Source: Micromonospora arida
GTDB taxonomy: Bacteria > Actinomycetota > Actinomycetes > Mycobacteriales > Micromonosporaceae
Assembly (NCBI RefSeq): GCF_003857035.1
Contig: NZ_QGSY01000175.1
Span: forward strand, 39,142-103,141
Length of the DNA: 64,000 bases
Direction: 5' to 3'
Position 1 is the first letter of the stretch. Each line of letters opens with the position of its first letter. Shown in pieces: positions 1-8,428 of the stretch. The notes under the pieces are model-generated. The model ran no database searches. It was not told the DNA's origin and saw only the letters and a program-made list of their open reading frames with translations. A program made the translations under genes and the position numbers.

Positions 1-119
1 TCCGGAGCCTCGCCGACCGTCCAGGCCAGACGCACGCCCCCGTATGCCACGGCCCAGCCGAGCACTGCGTACGTCAGGCCATGGAGGCTCCGCCTGACGA
101 TCCGTGTCGATGTCGTCAT
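1..119 (-). CDS. N-terminal fragment of a small membrane protein
   Basis: The window begins inside this leftward gene, so only the first 39 codons are visible, starting from the ATG at 117-119. The peptide opens with a short basic stretch (MTTSTRIVRRSLHG) and continues into a hydrophobic, Trp/Tyr-rich segment (LTYAVLGWAVAYGGVRLAW) that looks like a first transmembrane helix. The family cannot be assigned from this fragment. It runs in the same direction as the coiled-coil membrane protein that follows, with about 110 bp between them. Confidence 0.5.
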   Translation of the reverse strand, partial: MTTSTRIVRRSLHGLTYAVLGWAVAYGGVRLAWTVGEAP

Positions 120-230
120 GCACCGATCCTGCCGGCGAGCCGCAGTGGGCGGACCCCGCTGACAGGGGAAGGCGCTCCCTCGCAGGAGGGACGTACCGAC
201 GGCGCCGGCGGCGATCGGCGTGGGCAGGCC

Positions 231-746
231 CTAGCCGGACTGGGTCGGGTCGTCGGACCCGAACAGCGCCGAGGTGGGCGGTGCCGAACGCGGATCACGG
301 ACGGTGTGAGTGATGCCGGCTGCCTGTTCGTGCGCCCGGTTCACGATCGCCTCCGCCTCCCGGCGAGCGGCGCTCACCGTCTTCTCGGCGTCGAGCTTCG
401 CGGCGTTGAGGTGGTCTTCGCCTTGCTTCTCGGCGAGTTGGAGGATCTGCTCCACCCGGTTGCCCAGGCCGCTGAGTGTCGGCCTGTCCGGGCTCGATCG
501 CTGCCGTTTCGCGACGCCCGAGGTGCCCGCCCCCGTTCCGTCGCCGGACACGCCGGTCGGCTCGTCGCGGTTGGCCAGGCCGTCCTCCACCAGGTCGGAC
601 TCTGTCGTGCCGATCAGGGAGAGCCCGATTCCGAGCGCGGCGACCGCGACTCCGGGCCAGACCGCGTCCGGCCCGAGGGAGGGTCCGACCGCGACGCCGA
701 CGCCCAGCCCGAAGAGGGCTGTCGCGGTCTTGACCGGCTTACGCAT
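231..746 (-). CDS. Hypothetical membrane protein with C-terminal coiled coil
   Basis: A 171-residue protein of unknown function. Residues about 5-45 are Gly/Ala/Val-rich and hydrophobic, enough for one or two membrane helices. A polar linker follows, then residues about 95-145 form an Ala/Glu/Lys/Arg-rich amphipathic helix (RVEQILQLAEKQGEDHLNAA and onwards) with the heptad look of DivIVA or ATP synthase b-subunit coiled coils. The tail is short and disordered. Codon composition supports a real gene over the opposite-strand frames. A role at the cell envelope is inference only; no named family was recognised. Confidence 0.6.
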   Translation of the reverse strand: MRKPVKTATALFGLGVGVAVGPSLGPDAVWPGVAVAALGIGLSLIGTTESDLVEDGLANRDEPTGVSGDGTGAGTSGVAKRQRSSPDRPTLSGLGNRVEQILQLAEKQGEDHLNAAKLDAEKTVSAARREAEAIVNRAHEQAAGITHTVRDPRSAPPTSALFGSDDPTQSG

Positions 747-949
747 GGGGTCCTCCTGAGGTGGTACGGGAACCGGGCCTCCCGTTCCAGCATGGCGAGC
801 GAGTCAACCAGGCTCGGTCTCGTGTGGAGTGACGGGTGTGGTGAGGATCCTCGGCCTTCTATACCGTGGCACGGTCACGGGTGGCCACTTCCTCGACCGG
901 GCCGTCCCGCGACGACGTCGCTTACGCGTTCGACATGGGGGGTTTCGTC

Positions 950-1783
950 GTGACCATGGAATCGCCGACGACCGGCCGGCACGAGGCCGGTGAGGCCGAT
1001 GTGCAGCAGAAGATCGACACCTCGGTGCCGCATTCGGCGCGGATCTGGAACTACTGGCTCGGTGGCAAGGACAACTTCGCTGTCGACCGCGAGGCCGGGG
1101 ACCAGTATCGCCAGGTCTTCCCCGGCGTCGTCGACGTGGCCCGGGCCTCTCGGCAGTTCCTGGTTCGCTCGATCATGTTCCTCGCTGCCGACGCGGGCAT
1201 CCGCCAGTTCCTCGACGTCGGCACCGGGCTGCCGACCGCCAACAACACGCACGAGGTGGCCCAACGGATCGCCCCGGACGCGCGGATCGTCTACGTCGAC
1301 AGCGACCCACTGGTGCTGGTGCACGCCCGCGCGTTGCTGGTGGGCACGGCCGAGGGCAGGACCGCCTACATCGACGGCGACCTGCACGACCCGGCCGCGG
1401 TCATCGCCGAGGCCGGCAAGACGCTGGACTTCGCGCAGCCGATCGGTCTCATCCTCAGCGGCGTCATGGGTCACGTGCCCGACTACGAGGCGGCCCGTTC
1501 GGTCACACGGCAGCTGGTGGCGGCACTGCCGAGCGGCAGTTACCTCTCGCTGAACGACGGCACGAGCCTGATCAGCGCCGAGATGCAGCAGGCGCAGGAC
1601 GACTACAACGACACCGGCGCGACCCCGTACACCCTGCGCTCGCCCGACGAGATCGCCGGCTTCTTCGACGGCCTGGAGCTGGTCGAGCCCGGCGTCGTGC
1701 CGTGCCCGCAGTGGCGCCCGGACGACGCGGTCGACACGCCGGCCGACATCGACGCCTTCGGCGGGGTGGGCCGTAAGCGCTGA
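950..1783 (+). CDS. SAM-dependent methyltransferase, DUF574 (SAMT) family
   Basis: About 277 residues, the usual length for the actinobacterial DUF574/S-adenosyl methyltransferase family, which is expanded in streptomycetes and Micromonosporaceae and of mostly unknown substrate. The family N-terminus is clear (DTSVPHSARIWNYWLGGKDN), followed by the SAM-binding motif I FLDVGTGLPT and an acidic residue after the next strand (VYVDSDP). The frame is open upstream to 866, but GTG at 950 has a GGGGGG tract 7 nt upstream; ATG at 956 is the alternative. It stands alone, convergent with the MarR gene that follows. The substrate cannot be predicted. Confidence 0.85.
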   Translation: MTMESPTTGRHEAGEADVQQKIDTSVPHSARIWNYWLGGKDNFAVDREAGDQYRQVFPGVVDVARASRQFLVRSIMFLAADAGIRQFLDVGTGLPTANNTHEVAQRIAPDARIVYVDSDPLVLVHARALLVGTAEGRTAYIDGDLHDPAAVIAEAGKTLDFAQPIGLILSGVMGHVPDYEAARSVTRQLVAALPSGSYLSLNDGTSLISAEMQQAQDDYNDTGATPYTLRSPDEIAGFFDGLELVEPGVVPCPQWRPDDAVDTPADIDAFGGVGRKR

Positions 1784-1855
1784 CGCTGTCTCGCGGCGGC
1801 GTCGCCACCAGGGTGGGTCGTTCCTGGTGGCGACGCCGCCGCGCGGTACGGACGG

Positions 1856-2380
1856 TCAGCTGGCCTGGTCGGCTGGCGGAAGGACGCTCTGCACCGCCAC
1901 GCAGGGGTCCGTGGCGGGTGCGGCGGCGTGGATCGCTTCGGCGGCCCGGGCGGCGAGGTCGCGAAAGACTCTGCGCTGCTCCTCGGGTAACCCGCCCAGC
2001 ACGTGGTCCTCGGCGTGGGCGACCCGCCGCTCGGCCTCGGCGAGCGTCTGGCGTCCGCGTTCGGTGGCCACGACCCGTCGGGCCCGCCGGTCCTGGGGGT
2101 CAGGCCTGCGCTCGATGAGACCGGCGTTCGCCAGGTCGTCGATGACGTAGGTCAGCACGCTGCGGTCGATGGCCAGGCGAGCGGCCAGGGCCCCCTGCGT
2201 GGGCACCTCTTCGTGCACGACGACGGCCAGGATGTGGTACCCCCGACTGCCGTGCGGCAGGTCCTTCAGCAGCTCCTCGACGCGCTCGTGCCAGCGGCGC
2301 AGCACCATGCCCAGCGACCAACCGAAGTTCGAACCGCGCTTGCGGTCGGCCGGCAGTTCGCACGGATCGGTCACGGACAT
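1856..2380 (-). CDS. MarR-family transcriptional regulator
   Basis: A 174-residue winged-helix repressor. The recognition-helix region (TQGALAARLAIDRSVLTYVI) and the wing (LIERRPDPQDRRARRVVATE) are typical of MarR; the DxRxxR wing signature is intact. A long C-terminal dimerisation helix follows. It is divergent from the flavin oxidase fusion starting at 2525, with about 144 bp between them holding two near-identical palindromic half-site clusters. By family precedent it probably represses itself and the oxidase and is released by a small aromatic or phenolic ligand; the ligand is not evident. Confidence 0.88.
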   Translation of the reverse strand: MSVTDPCELPADRKRGSNFGWSLGMVLRRWHERVEELLKDLPHGSRGYHILAVVVHEEVPTQGALAARLAIDRSVLTYVIDDLANAGLIERRPDPQDRRARRVVATERGRQTLAEAERRVAHAEDHVLGGLPEEQRRVFRDLAARAAEAIHAAAPATDPCVAVQSVLPPADQAS

Positions 2381-2452
2381 GTCCCGATGCTAGTGGCCGA
2401 TACGTTGATCATGATCCGACATTGCGGCAGCCCAGGAATGATTGGCGGCGAA

Positions 2453-2510
2453 GATAGGTTGTCTGACAAACGATAGGCGTAGAACATGATAGGTTGATCA
2501 AACGATCGCG
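2453..2510. promoter_or_regulatory. Duplicated MarR-type operator in the divergent intergenic region
   Basis: Two copies of one motif lie 35 bp apart: GATAGGTTG-TCTGA-CAAACGATAGG at 2453-2477 and GATAGGTTG-AT-CAAACGATCG from 2488. Each contains a perfect inverted repeat, TTGTC-T-GACAA at 2459-2469 and TTGATCAA at 2494-2501. A weaker relative (GATACGTTGATCATGATCC) begins at about 2398. The position between marR and the oxidase start fits operator sites for that regulator; this is inference from the sequence. Confidence 0.6.
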
Positions 2511-2524
2511 TGGATGGTGAAGCA

Positions 2525-4804
2525 ATGTCGGACTACGGGCACGAACTCCGGTTTGGGTCGTTCCTGACACCCAGCGTGCACGACCCGGATCAGGTGGTGG
2601 CGCTCGCCGAGCTGACCGAGGCGGCGGGGCTGGACCTGGTCACCTTCCAGGACCACCCGTACAATGCGGAGTTCCTCGACACCTGGACCCTGCTGAGTTG
2701 GGTCGCCGCCCGCACGGAGCGGCTCCGGATCTCCGGGAACGTCCTCAGCCTGCCGCTGCGTCCGCCGGCCGTTCTGGCCCGGGCCGCGGCGAGCCTGGAC
2801 CGGTTGTCGCACGGCCGTTTCGAACTGGGCCTCGGCGCCGGCGCGTTCTGGGACGGGATCGAGGGCATGGGCGCACGTCGGCTGACCGCGGGGCAGGGAG
2901 TCGCGGCCCTGCGGGAGGCTGTCGACGTCCTGCGCGGCGTCTGGGACGACACCGCCACCGGACCGCTGCGGCTGGACGGGGAGTACTACCCCGTACCCGG
3001 CATGCAACGCGGCCCGAAGCCGGCACATGACATCGACATCTGGCTCGGCGCGTACCAGCCGAAGATGCTCGCCCTGACCGGCCAGAAGGCCAACGGCTGG
3101 CTGCCGACGCTGGAATACCTGCGATCTCCGGACCGGGTGACCGCCAACCGGCTCATCGACGATGCGGCCATCGCCGCGGGCCGCGAGCCCCGGGAGATCC
3201 GGCGGCTGCTCAACCTGTTCACTGTCGACGTCTCGTCGCGCAGCCGCGGCTTCCTCCAGGGGCCGGTCGAGCAGTGGGTCGACCAACTCCTTCCGCTGGT
3301 CCTCGAGGAGGGGTTCAGCACCTTCCTGATCGGGCGCGACGACCCACGCCTCATTCAGACCCTCGGGCAGGAGATCGCCCCCGCGCTGCGGGAGGCGGTC
3401 GCCAAGGAGCGCACCGGGGGTCAGGTCGGCACCGGGCCGGTCCGCACGACCGTCGCGCTGGCCGAGCGGCACCCTGGCCTCGACTACGACGCGCTGCCGC
3501 CGTCGCTGACCGCCAGGTCCGTCGAGCCCGGTGACCAGGAGTACGAGCGGGTACGCCACACCTACAGCTGGCACGGCTCGCCGGCCCTGGTGATCCGTCC
3601 GCAGAACGCCGCCGAGGTGGTCGACGCCGTGTCGTACGCCCGGACGCAGGATGTCCCACTGTCGGTGCGCAGCGGCGGGCACGGCATCAGCGGCCGGTCG
3701 ACGAACGACGGGGGAGTCGTCATCGACATGTCGAGGATGAACAAGGTCGAGGTGCTCGACCGGGCAACCCGTCGGGTGCGACTGGAGCCGGGTGCCCGGT
3801 GGGGCGACGTGGCCCAGACGCTCGCCGCGTACGGCCTGGCCATGAGCTCGGGCGACTACGGAGACGTGGGCGTCGGTGGTCTCGCCACCACCGCCGGCGT
3901 CGGCTACCTGGCGCGCAGGCACGGCCTGACCATCGACCACGTCGTCGCCGCCGAGATCGTCACCGCGGATGGGCGTCTGCTCCGCGTCGACGACGAGCAT
4001 CATCCCGACCTGTTCTGGGCCATCCGCGGAGCCGGTGGAAACTTCGGTGTGGTCACCGCGCTGGAGCTGGAGGCGTACGAGGTCGACAAGGTCGTCCACG
4101 CCCAGCTCGTCGCGGACGCGACCGACACCGCCGGTCTGCTGCGCCGGTGGGGCCGACTGGTCGAGGACGCGCCACGGGAGTTGACGAGCTTCCTCTCCCT
4201 CTTTCCCGGCCGCCGTGGCAACCCCCCGGCTGCCCAGGTCACCCTCGTGTACGCCGGTGACGACGTCGAGGCGGCGCAGTCCGCCCTGAGCCCCTTCCTG
4301 GAGATCGGGCCGATCCTCGACCAGCAGGCGCAGCTCGTGCCGTACCCGGCGATCGTCGTGCCGCCGGGCAACCAGCATCGGGGGCAGGGGCTGAAGGACA
4401 CCCGCAGCGGCCTGTTGCACCACGTCACACCGCAGGCGGCCGACCTCATGGAAAACATGATCCATTCCGGCGATGTGATGATCATGCAGTTGCGATCCGT
4501 CGGTGGGGCGGTCAACGACGTCGCCCGTGACGCGACCGCCTACCCGCACCGCGAGCAGAACTTCTCGGTGCTCGCCGCCACGGTCCCGGACCGCCGGCCC
4601 CAACTCGACAAACTGTGGGCCGAGTTGTACCCGTACCTCGACGGCCTGTATCTCAGCTTCGAGAGCGGCACCGATCCAGCTCGACTGCTGGATGCCTGGC
4701 CCGAGCCCACCCTCGGCCGGCTGCGCGCCATCAAGGCCAGCTACGACCCGGACAACGTCTTCAACCGGAACTTCCCCATCCCACCCGCTGAGCCGGTCGA
4801 CTAG
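2525..4804 (+). CDS. Natural fusion: luciferase-like (LLM) oxidoreductase + berberine-bridge FAD oxidase
   Basis: A 759-residue two-enzyme fusion. Residues about 5-295 are an LLM-class F420/FMN-dependent oxidoreductase (RFGSFLTPS start, FELGLGAGAFWDGIEG, KANGWLPTLEYL). After a linker, residues about 325-755 form an FAD-linked PCMH/berberine-bridge oxidase with RSGGHGISGRS, whose His normally carries covalent FAD, then GDYGDVGVGG and the BBE C-terminal signature YDPDNVFNRN. The second Cys used for bicovalent FAD in some BBE enzymes is not obvious. ATG 2525 is preferred over GTG 2510 because GGTGAA precedes it. The MarR regulator and operator repeats lie upstream. The substrate is unknown; an aromatic or xenobiotic role would fit. 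Confidence 0.88.
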   Translation: MSDYGHELRFGSFLTPSVHDPDQVVALAELTEAAGLDLVTFQDHPYNAEFLDTWTLLSWVAARTERLRISGNVLSLPLRPPAVLARAAASLDRLSHGRFELGLGAGAFWDGIEGMGARRLTAGQGVAALREAVDVLRGVWDDTATGPLRLDGEYYPVPGMQRGPKPAHDIDIWLGAYQPKMLALTGQKANGWLPTLEYLRSPDRVTANRLIDDAAIAAGREPREIRRLLNLFTVDVSSRSRGFLQGPVEQWVDQLLPLVLEEGFSTFLIGRDDPRLIQTLGQEIAPALREAVAKERTGGQVGTGPVRTTVALAERHPGLDYDALPPSLTARSVEPGDQEYERVRHTYSWHGSPALVIRPQNAAEVVDAVSYARTQDVPLSVRSGGHGISGRSTNDGGVVIDMSRMNKVEVLDRATRRVRLEPGARWGDVAQTLAAYGLAMSSGDYGDVGVGGLATTAGVGYLARRHGLTIDHVVAAEIVTADGRLLRVDDEHHPDLFWAIRGAGGNFGVVTALELEAYEVDKVVHAQLVADATDTAGLLRRWGRLVEDAPRELTSFLSLFPGRRGNPPAAQVTLVYAGDDVEAAQSALSPFLEIGPILDQQAQLVPYPAIVVPPGNQHRGQGLKDTRSGLLHHVTPQAADLMENMIHSGDVMIMQLRSVGGAVNDVARDATAYPHREQNFSVLAATVPDRRPQLDKLWAELYPYLDGLYLSFESGTDPARLLDAWPEPTLGRLRAIKASYDPDNVFNRNFPIPPAEPVD

Positions 4805-4839
4805 GAAGTGTCGGCCGGCCAGCACTTCCGGAAGGCACC

Positions 4840-5550
4840 CTAAAGGGCGCCGGACAGGTAGTCGCGGCGACGCTGCGGTTCGAACTTCTCGATCGCGTAC
4901 CGCAGCATGACCCGTGGCATGACCCGGTAGCGGCGGGCGAGGAACTCCTCCTCCGCCGCTCTGTCCCGGTTGCCCACCTCGCGCAGCATCCAGCCCACCG
5001 CCTTCCGGACCAGGTCGTGCGGGTCGTGCAGGAGCCGGTCGCCGAGTCGGAAGGTCCACTCGAAGTCACCGGCCTTGATGAAGGCGAAGGTCGCCATGAC
5101 GGCGATGCGCCGCTCCCACACGAGGCTCGACTCGGCCAACCGGTCCAGGACGCTCCGGTCCCTGTCGAGCAGCCAGGGGCCGACGATGTACGGCGCGGAC
5201 GAGTCCACCAGGTCCCAGTTGTCGATGCGGGCGGTGTTGGCCAGGATGGTGTCGAAGATCGAACCCCGCTCCTGTTCGTCGCCCTTGGCGAACTTCCGCG
5301 CCAGGACGAACAGCGCGGTCAAGCGCTCCTCGTGCGCGCCTTCGATGAGCAGCTTCGTCGTCTCGGCCAGCGAGAGGTCGCGCCAGAACCGGGCGGCCAC
5401 CGTGCGCTGGTCGGGCACGGAGACACCGAGGGCCCGGTCGCCCTCGCCGTACCCACCGGGGACCATCTGGAGGAACCGGCTCGACGCCTCGGCTCGACGT
5501 GGATCGGCGAGGCTGGCGAGTGCCCGACGCACGTCGACGCTGGTGGCCAT
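4840..5550 (-). CDS. AlkD-like DNA alkylation repair protein
   Basis: A 236-residue all-helical HEAT-like-repeat protein of the AlkD/DNA alkylation repair family, which removes N3- and N7-alkylated purines without base flipping. Family hallmarks are the N-terminal RFLQMVPGGYGEGD, NWDLVDSSAPYIVG, in which the catalytic-region Trp-Asp pair sits, and VRKAVGWMLREVGNRD near the C-terminus. Length matches the family. It is convergent with the oxidase fusion 35 bp away and otherwise isolated, so it is probably transcribed alone from the start at 5550. Confidence 0.9.
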   Translation of the reverse strand: MATSVDVRRALASLADPRRAEASSRFLQMVPGGYGEGDRALGVSVPDQRTVAARFWRDLSLAETTKLLIEGAHEERLTALFVLARKFAKGDEQERGSIFDTILANTARIDNWDLVDSSAPYIVGPWLLDRDRSVLDRLAESSLVWERRIAVMATFAFIKAGDFEWTFRLGDRLLHDPHDLVRKAVGWMLREVGNRDRAAEEEFLARRYRVMPRVMLRYAIEKFEPQRRRDYLSGAL

Positions 5551-5571
5551 GACCGTCGACGCTACCGGGGG

Positions 5572-5739
5572 TCAGCCCGCGCGGCGTAGGCGTCCGAGCA
5601 TTCCGTCGAGGTTCTGGACGAACAGGTCGTGGCGGAAGAAGTGCCCACCCGGCGCCTCGCGCCACGACGGCGTCCGGGTTGGGTCGTAGTACCAACTGAC
5701 GAGGCCGTTCTCGTTCCCCGTGTCGATGGCACGGCCGAC
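5572..5739 (-). pseudogene. Possible C-terminal remnant of an alpha/beta hydrolase
   Basis: A leftward reading frame ending at 5572 encodes a protein-like tail, WYYDPTRTPSWREAPGGHFF and then a helix ending in LRRAG. The PGGHFF plus amphipathic C-terminal helix resembles the catalytic-His end of alpha/beta hydrolases, and no matching N-terminal part is present upstream. It could instead be a short independent gene. The family assignment is tentative. Confidence 0.25.
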
Positions 5740-5814
5740 ATTCGGGGCCAGAGTGGATGCAGCGTCGCCGCACGGTCGGCGGGGTCCTGGCACCAAGGTC
5801 GAAGAAGGTCATCC

Positions 5815-6018
5815 GTGAGCGGGGAAGAGCAGCAGAACGGCAAGTGGGCGCCCTGGTGGATCTATGTGCCCGTCATCCTCGGCAGCAACTACGTCAAGCA
5901 GTACCTCGTACAGGACCTGCCCGTGGCGGTCAACGCCGTGATCACCCTCGTGCTCGTCGGCACGCTCTTCCTGATCATCACCGTGGTGTATCGCAGCATG
6001 AGGCGCGTCGACCGGTAG
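5815..6018 (+). CDS. Small membrane protein (67 aa)
   Basis: GTG at 5815 is preceded by AAGAAGG at good distance. The 67-residue product has a polar start (MSGEEQQNGKW), a first hydrophobic segment (APWWIYVPVILGSNYVKQYL) and a strong transmembrane helix (AVNAVITLVLVGTLFLIITV), ending in basic residues YRSMRRVDR that should face the cytoplasm. No family was recognised. It stands alone just upstream of a degraded acetyltransferase gene. Confidence 0.6.
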   Translation: MSGEEQQNGKWAPWWIYVPVILGSNYVKQYLVQDLPVAVNAVITLVLVGTLFLIITVVYRSMRRVDR

Positions 6019-6063
6019 CGACGTGGAAGCGGGCGCGGTGGGGGTTCTGGCTACGCTCAGGGC

Positions 6064-6280
6064 ATATTCCGGGCGGCTCGGCCTGACGACCTGGCGCAGA
6101 TCATGGCCGACACACACTCTGGGCGGCATGGGATGCCGGCTGCCACAAGGCGATGCTGATGACGGGTTCGCGCAACCCCGCGACGCACGGATTCTACCGC
6201 GCCTGCGGGTTCTCTCCCGACATCAAGACCGCGTATCTCGCCCGACCAGCGGCCTTGCCGGCCCGGAGTGCGAGCTGACC
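6064..6280 (+). pseudogene. GNAT acetyltransferase pseudogene with internal deletion
   Basis: Two ends of a GNAT gene survive without the middle. Around 6064-6108 the frame reads IFRAARPDDLAQIMA, a typical GNAT beginning, with ATA where an ATG would be expected. From about 6143 another frame reads CHKAMLMTGSRNPATHGFYR then ACGFSP, the C-terminal acetyl-CoA-binding and beta-bulge part, ending at TGA 6278-6280. The roughly 90 residues in between, including the P-loop-like acetyl-CoA motif, are missing and the two parts are out of frame. No function is expected. Confidence 0.7.
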
Positions 6281-6357
6281 GAGCAGAAGTGGCCGTAGTA
6301 CTTGGCCGCGTATTTCAGCGCACCGAAGCCGCCCATCGAGAAGCCGGCCACCGCGCG

Positions 6358-8409
6358 TCAGAAGGTGGTCTCGTTGGGCAGGCCGAAGAAGTCGTGCCAT
6401 TTGGTGGCGCCGAGGAAGTTGGTGCCGGTGGAGAGGCCGACGTGGACGTCGTTGAAGCTGCCCTTGGTGAAGGCGACGATGTCGTCCTTGCCGTCGCCGT
6501 TGTAGTCGCCGAGGTAGGGGAACTCCCCGGGCAGGCAGAAGAGGTCGTTCCACTTGACTGTGGTGCCGACAAACGAGGTGCCGGTGGAGACGGCGGCGTA
6601 GACGTCGGCGTCGGCGTTGCAGGTGAAGGTGACGATGTCGTCGCGGCCGTCGCCGTTGATGTCCCCGACGCGTGGCTGTTCTGTCCCGACGGCGAACAGG
6701 TCGTGCCACGTCTGTGCCGCCCCAAATCCGCTTCCTGTGGAGAGGGAGACGATCACGTCGCTCGCCGTGGGCGGCCCCTGCGTGAACGTGATGATGTCGT
6801 CGCGACCATCGCCATTGACGTCCCCGAGCGCGGGAAACTCGCCGGGGATGGAGAAGTAGTCGTGCCACTTGAGGCCGGGGCCGAAACCCGTGCCGGTGGA
6901 CAACGCCACGTACACGTCGGCGTTGGTGTCGTGGGTGAAGGTGACGATGTCGTCGCGTCCGTCGCCGTTGACGTCTCCGACCGCGCCGACCTCCGCGCCC
7001 GGCGCGAACCACTCGTGCCACTTCTGACCGCCGCCGAAACTGGTGCCGGTGGAGAGGGCCACGTAGACGTCACCGAGAGTGCCGTGGGTGAAGGCGACGA
7101 CGTCGTCCCTGCCGTCGCCGTTGACGTCGCCGCTGAGCAGGGTCTCGCCGTTGAGGCCGAAGAAGTCGTTCCACTTCACCGAGGTACCGGCGAAGGCGCT
7201 GCCGGTGGAGGTGGCCACGTAGACGTCGTTGAGGCTGCCCTGGGTGAACGCGACGATGTCGTCACGGCCGTCGCCGGTGAAGTCCGTCGGTGAACCGGCC
7301 AGGTACTGGCCCCCCGAGCCGCCGGCGTTGACCAGGGAGATGTAGTAGTTCCAGTTCCAGTTCGGCCCCGGGTCGGTGTGGTCGTTGCCGGGCAACTCGT
7401 TGTGTCCCTTGATCGACGCACGGGTCTTCGGCAGCCCGTACTTGTCGCAGAGGTAGCGGGTCAGCGCGGCGGACGACCGGTACATGGCGTCGGTGAACCA
7501 GGCCGGATTGTCCACGAAGCCCTCGTGCTCGATGCCCACCGCGTAGGGATTGGCCGAGCGCGCGTGGTAGGCCGTGTCGCCCTCGCGCACCATCTGCGTG
7601 ATCTCGCCGTTGCTCGATTTCACCACGTAGTGCGCGCTCACCCCCGCCGACGGGTTCTGGAACCAGCTCACCGTGCCGGCGTACGACCCCTGGGTCACGT
7701 GCACCGCCACAGTGGTTATCCGCGCCGACCGGCCGGCCTGGTAGTTGCCGCCGTAGGCGGACACCCACCGGGCCGGCGCGTACTCCGGCACGGCCGCCGC
7801 GACGTTCGCGCCGGCGGCGCCCGCGGGGGCGACTCCCGCGTAGCGACCGAGTTCGGGTCGGAGCGGTCGAGGCGCGACCCGTACCGCTCCGGCGGCGATT
7901 CCGGTACGCAGCAGGTCGTAGACGTGGTCGGCGTAGAGCCGGGCGGTCGACGCGTCGACGGCCGCGCTGTAGCGCGCCACCACTGGATACCAGGCGGAGA
8001 GCCGGTCGCGTGCCCCGCCGGTCAGCCCCTCGTCGTCGGCCAGGTCGCGGAGCACCGCCGCACCGCCGCGGATGTTGGCGGAGGTGACCGAGCGCAGGCG
8101 GTCGACCGGTTCACCGGTGAGCGTGGCCGCCCGCTCCAGGCTGTGCTGGGTGGGGTTGCTGACCAGGTGCATGACCCCGTACCCGTTGGCCTGACTGGGC
8201 AGGCCGCCGTGCCCGTCCAGCCGGGACTCCCCGTAGGCGACGGCGACCAGCAGGTCCCGGGGTACGTCGAACTCGGCGGCTGCCCGGGTGAAGTCAGCGG
8301 TGAGCGAGCCGGGTGCCGCGGGTCCGGCCGCGCCGGCCGGCGCGACCGCCACCTGGCCGGCCAGCGCCGCCGCCAGTAAGAGGGTGCACGTGCGCCTGGT
8401 CAGTCGCAT
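6358..8409 (-). CDS. Secreted peptidoglycan hydrolase: transglycosylase-like + amidase + six FG-GAP repeats
   Basis: A 683-residue exported cell-wall hydrolase. A signal peptide (RRTCTLLLAAALAGQVAVAP) is followed by a transglycosylase/lysozyme-like domain with a likely catalytic Glu in AVAYGESRLDG (about residues 40-165). An N-acetylmuramoyl-L-alanine amidase (amidase_2) domain follows, with zinc ligands in VHVTQG and GHNELPGNDHTDPG (about 230-370). Six FG-GAP/VCBS repeats carrying DxNGDGRDD calcium-binding loops complete the protein. GGAGAT precedes the chosen ATG; the frame stays open further upstream into the neighbouring gene. It is 19 bp downstream of a sister gene with the same repeat type and probably cotranscribed with it. 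Confidence 0.88.
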   Translation of the reverse strand: MRLTRRTCTLLLAAALAGQVAVAPAGAAGPAAPGSLTADFTRAAAEFDVPRDLLVAVAYGESRLDGHGGLPSQANGYGVMHLVSNPTQHSLERAATLTGEPVDRLRSVTSANIRGGAAVLRDLADDEGLTGGARDRLSAWYPVVARYSAAVDASTARLYADHVYDLLRTGIAAGAVRVAPRPLRPELGRYAGVAPAGAAGANVAAAVPEYAPARWVSAYGGNYQAGRSARITTVAVHVTQGSYAGTVSWFQNPSAGVSAHYVVKSSNGEITQMVREGDTAYHARSANPYAVGIEHEGFVDNPAWFTDAMYRSSAALTRYLCDKYGLPKTRASIKGHNELPGNDHTDPGPNWNWNYYISLVNAGGSGGQYLAGSPTDFTGDGRDDIVAFTQGSLNDVYVATSTGSAFAGTSVKWNDFFGLNGETLLSGDVNGDGRDDVVAFTHGTLGDVYVALSTGTSFGGGQKWHEWFAPGAEVGAVGDVNGDGRDDIVTFTHDTNADVYVALSTGTGFGPGLKWHDYFSIPGEFPALGDVNGDGRDDIITFTQGPPTASDVIVSLSTGSGFGAAQTWHDLFAVGTEQPRVGDINGDGRDDIVTFTCNADADVYAAVSTGTSFVGTTVKWNDLFCLPGEFPYLGDYNGDGKDDIVAFTKGSFNDVHVGLSTGTNFLGATKWHDFFGLPNETTF
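6361..7284 (-). repeat. Six tandem FG-GAP coding units, DNA-similar to 8432-8900
   Basis: About 145-bp units, each encoding D-x-(N/T)GDGRDD-(I/V)-x-F-T followed by DVYVA-STG-F and KWHDFF. The 3' three units are strongly similar at DNA level to the three units of the adjacent gene: both contain GCCGAAGAAGTCGTGCCAT, and GGTGCCGGTGGAGAG recurs in nearly every unit. This is a plausible substrate for homologous recombination or repeat-number change. Confidence 0.8.
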
Positions 8410-8428
8410 GAGATCTCCAATCCACTGA

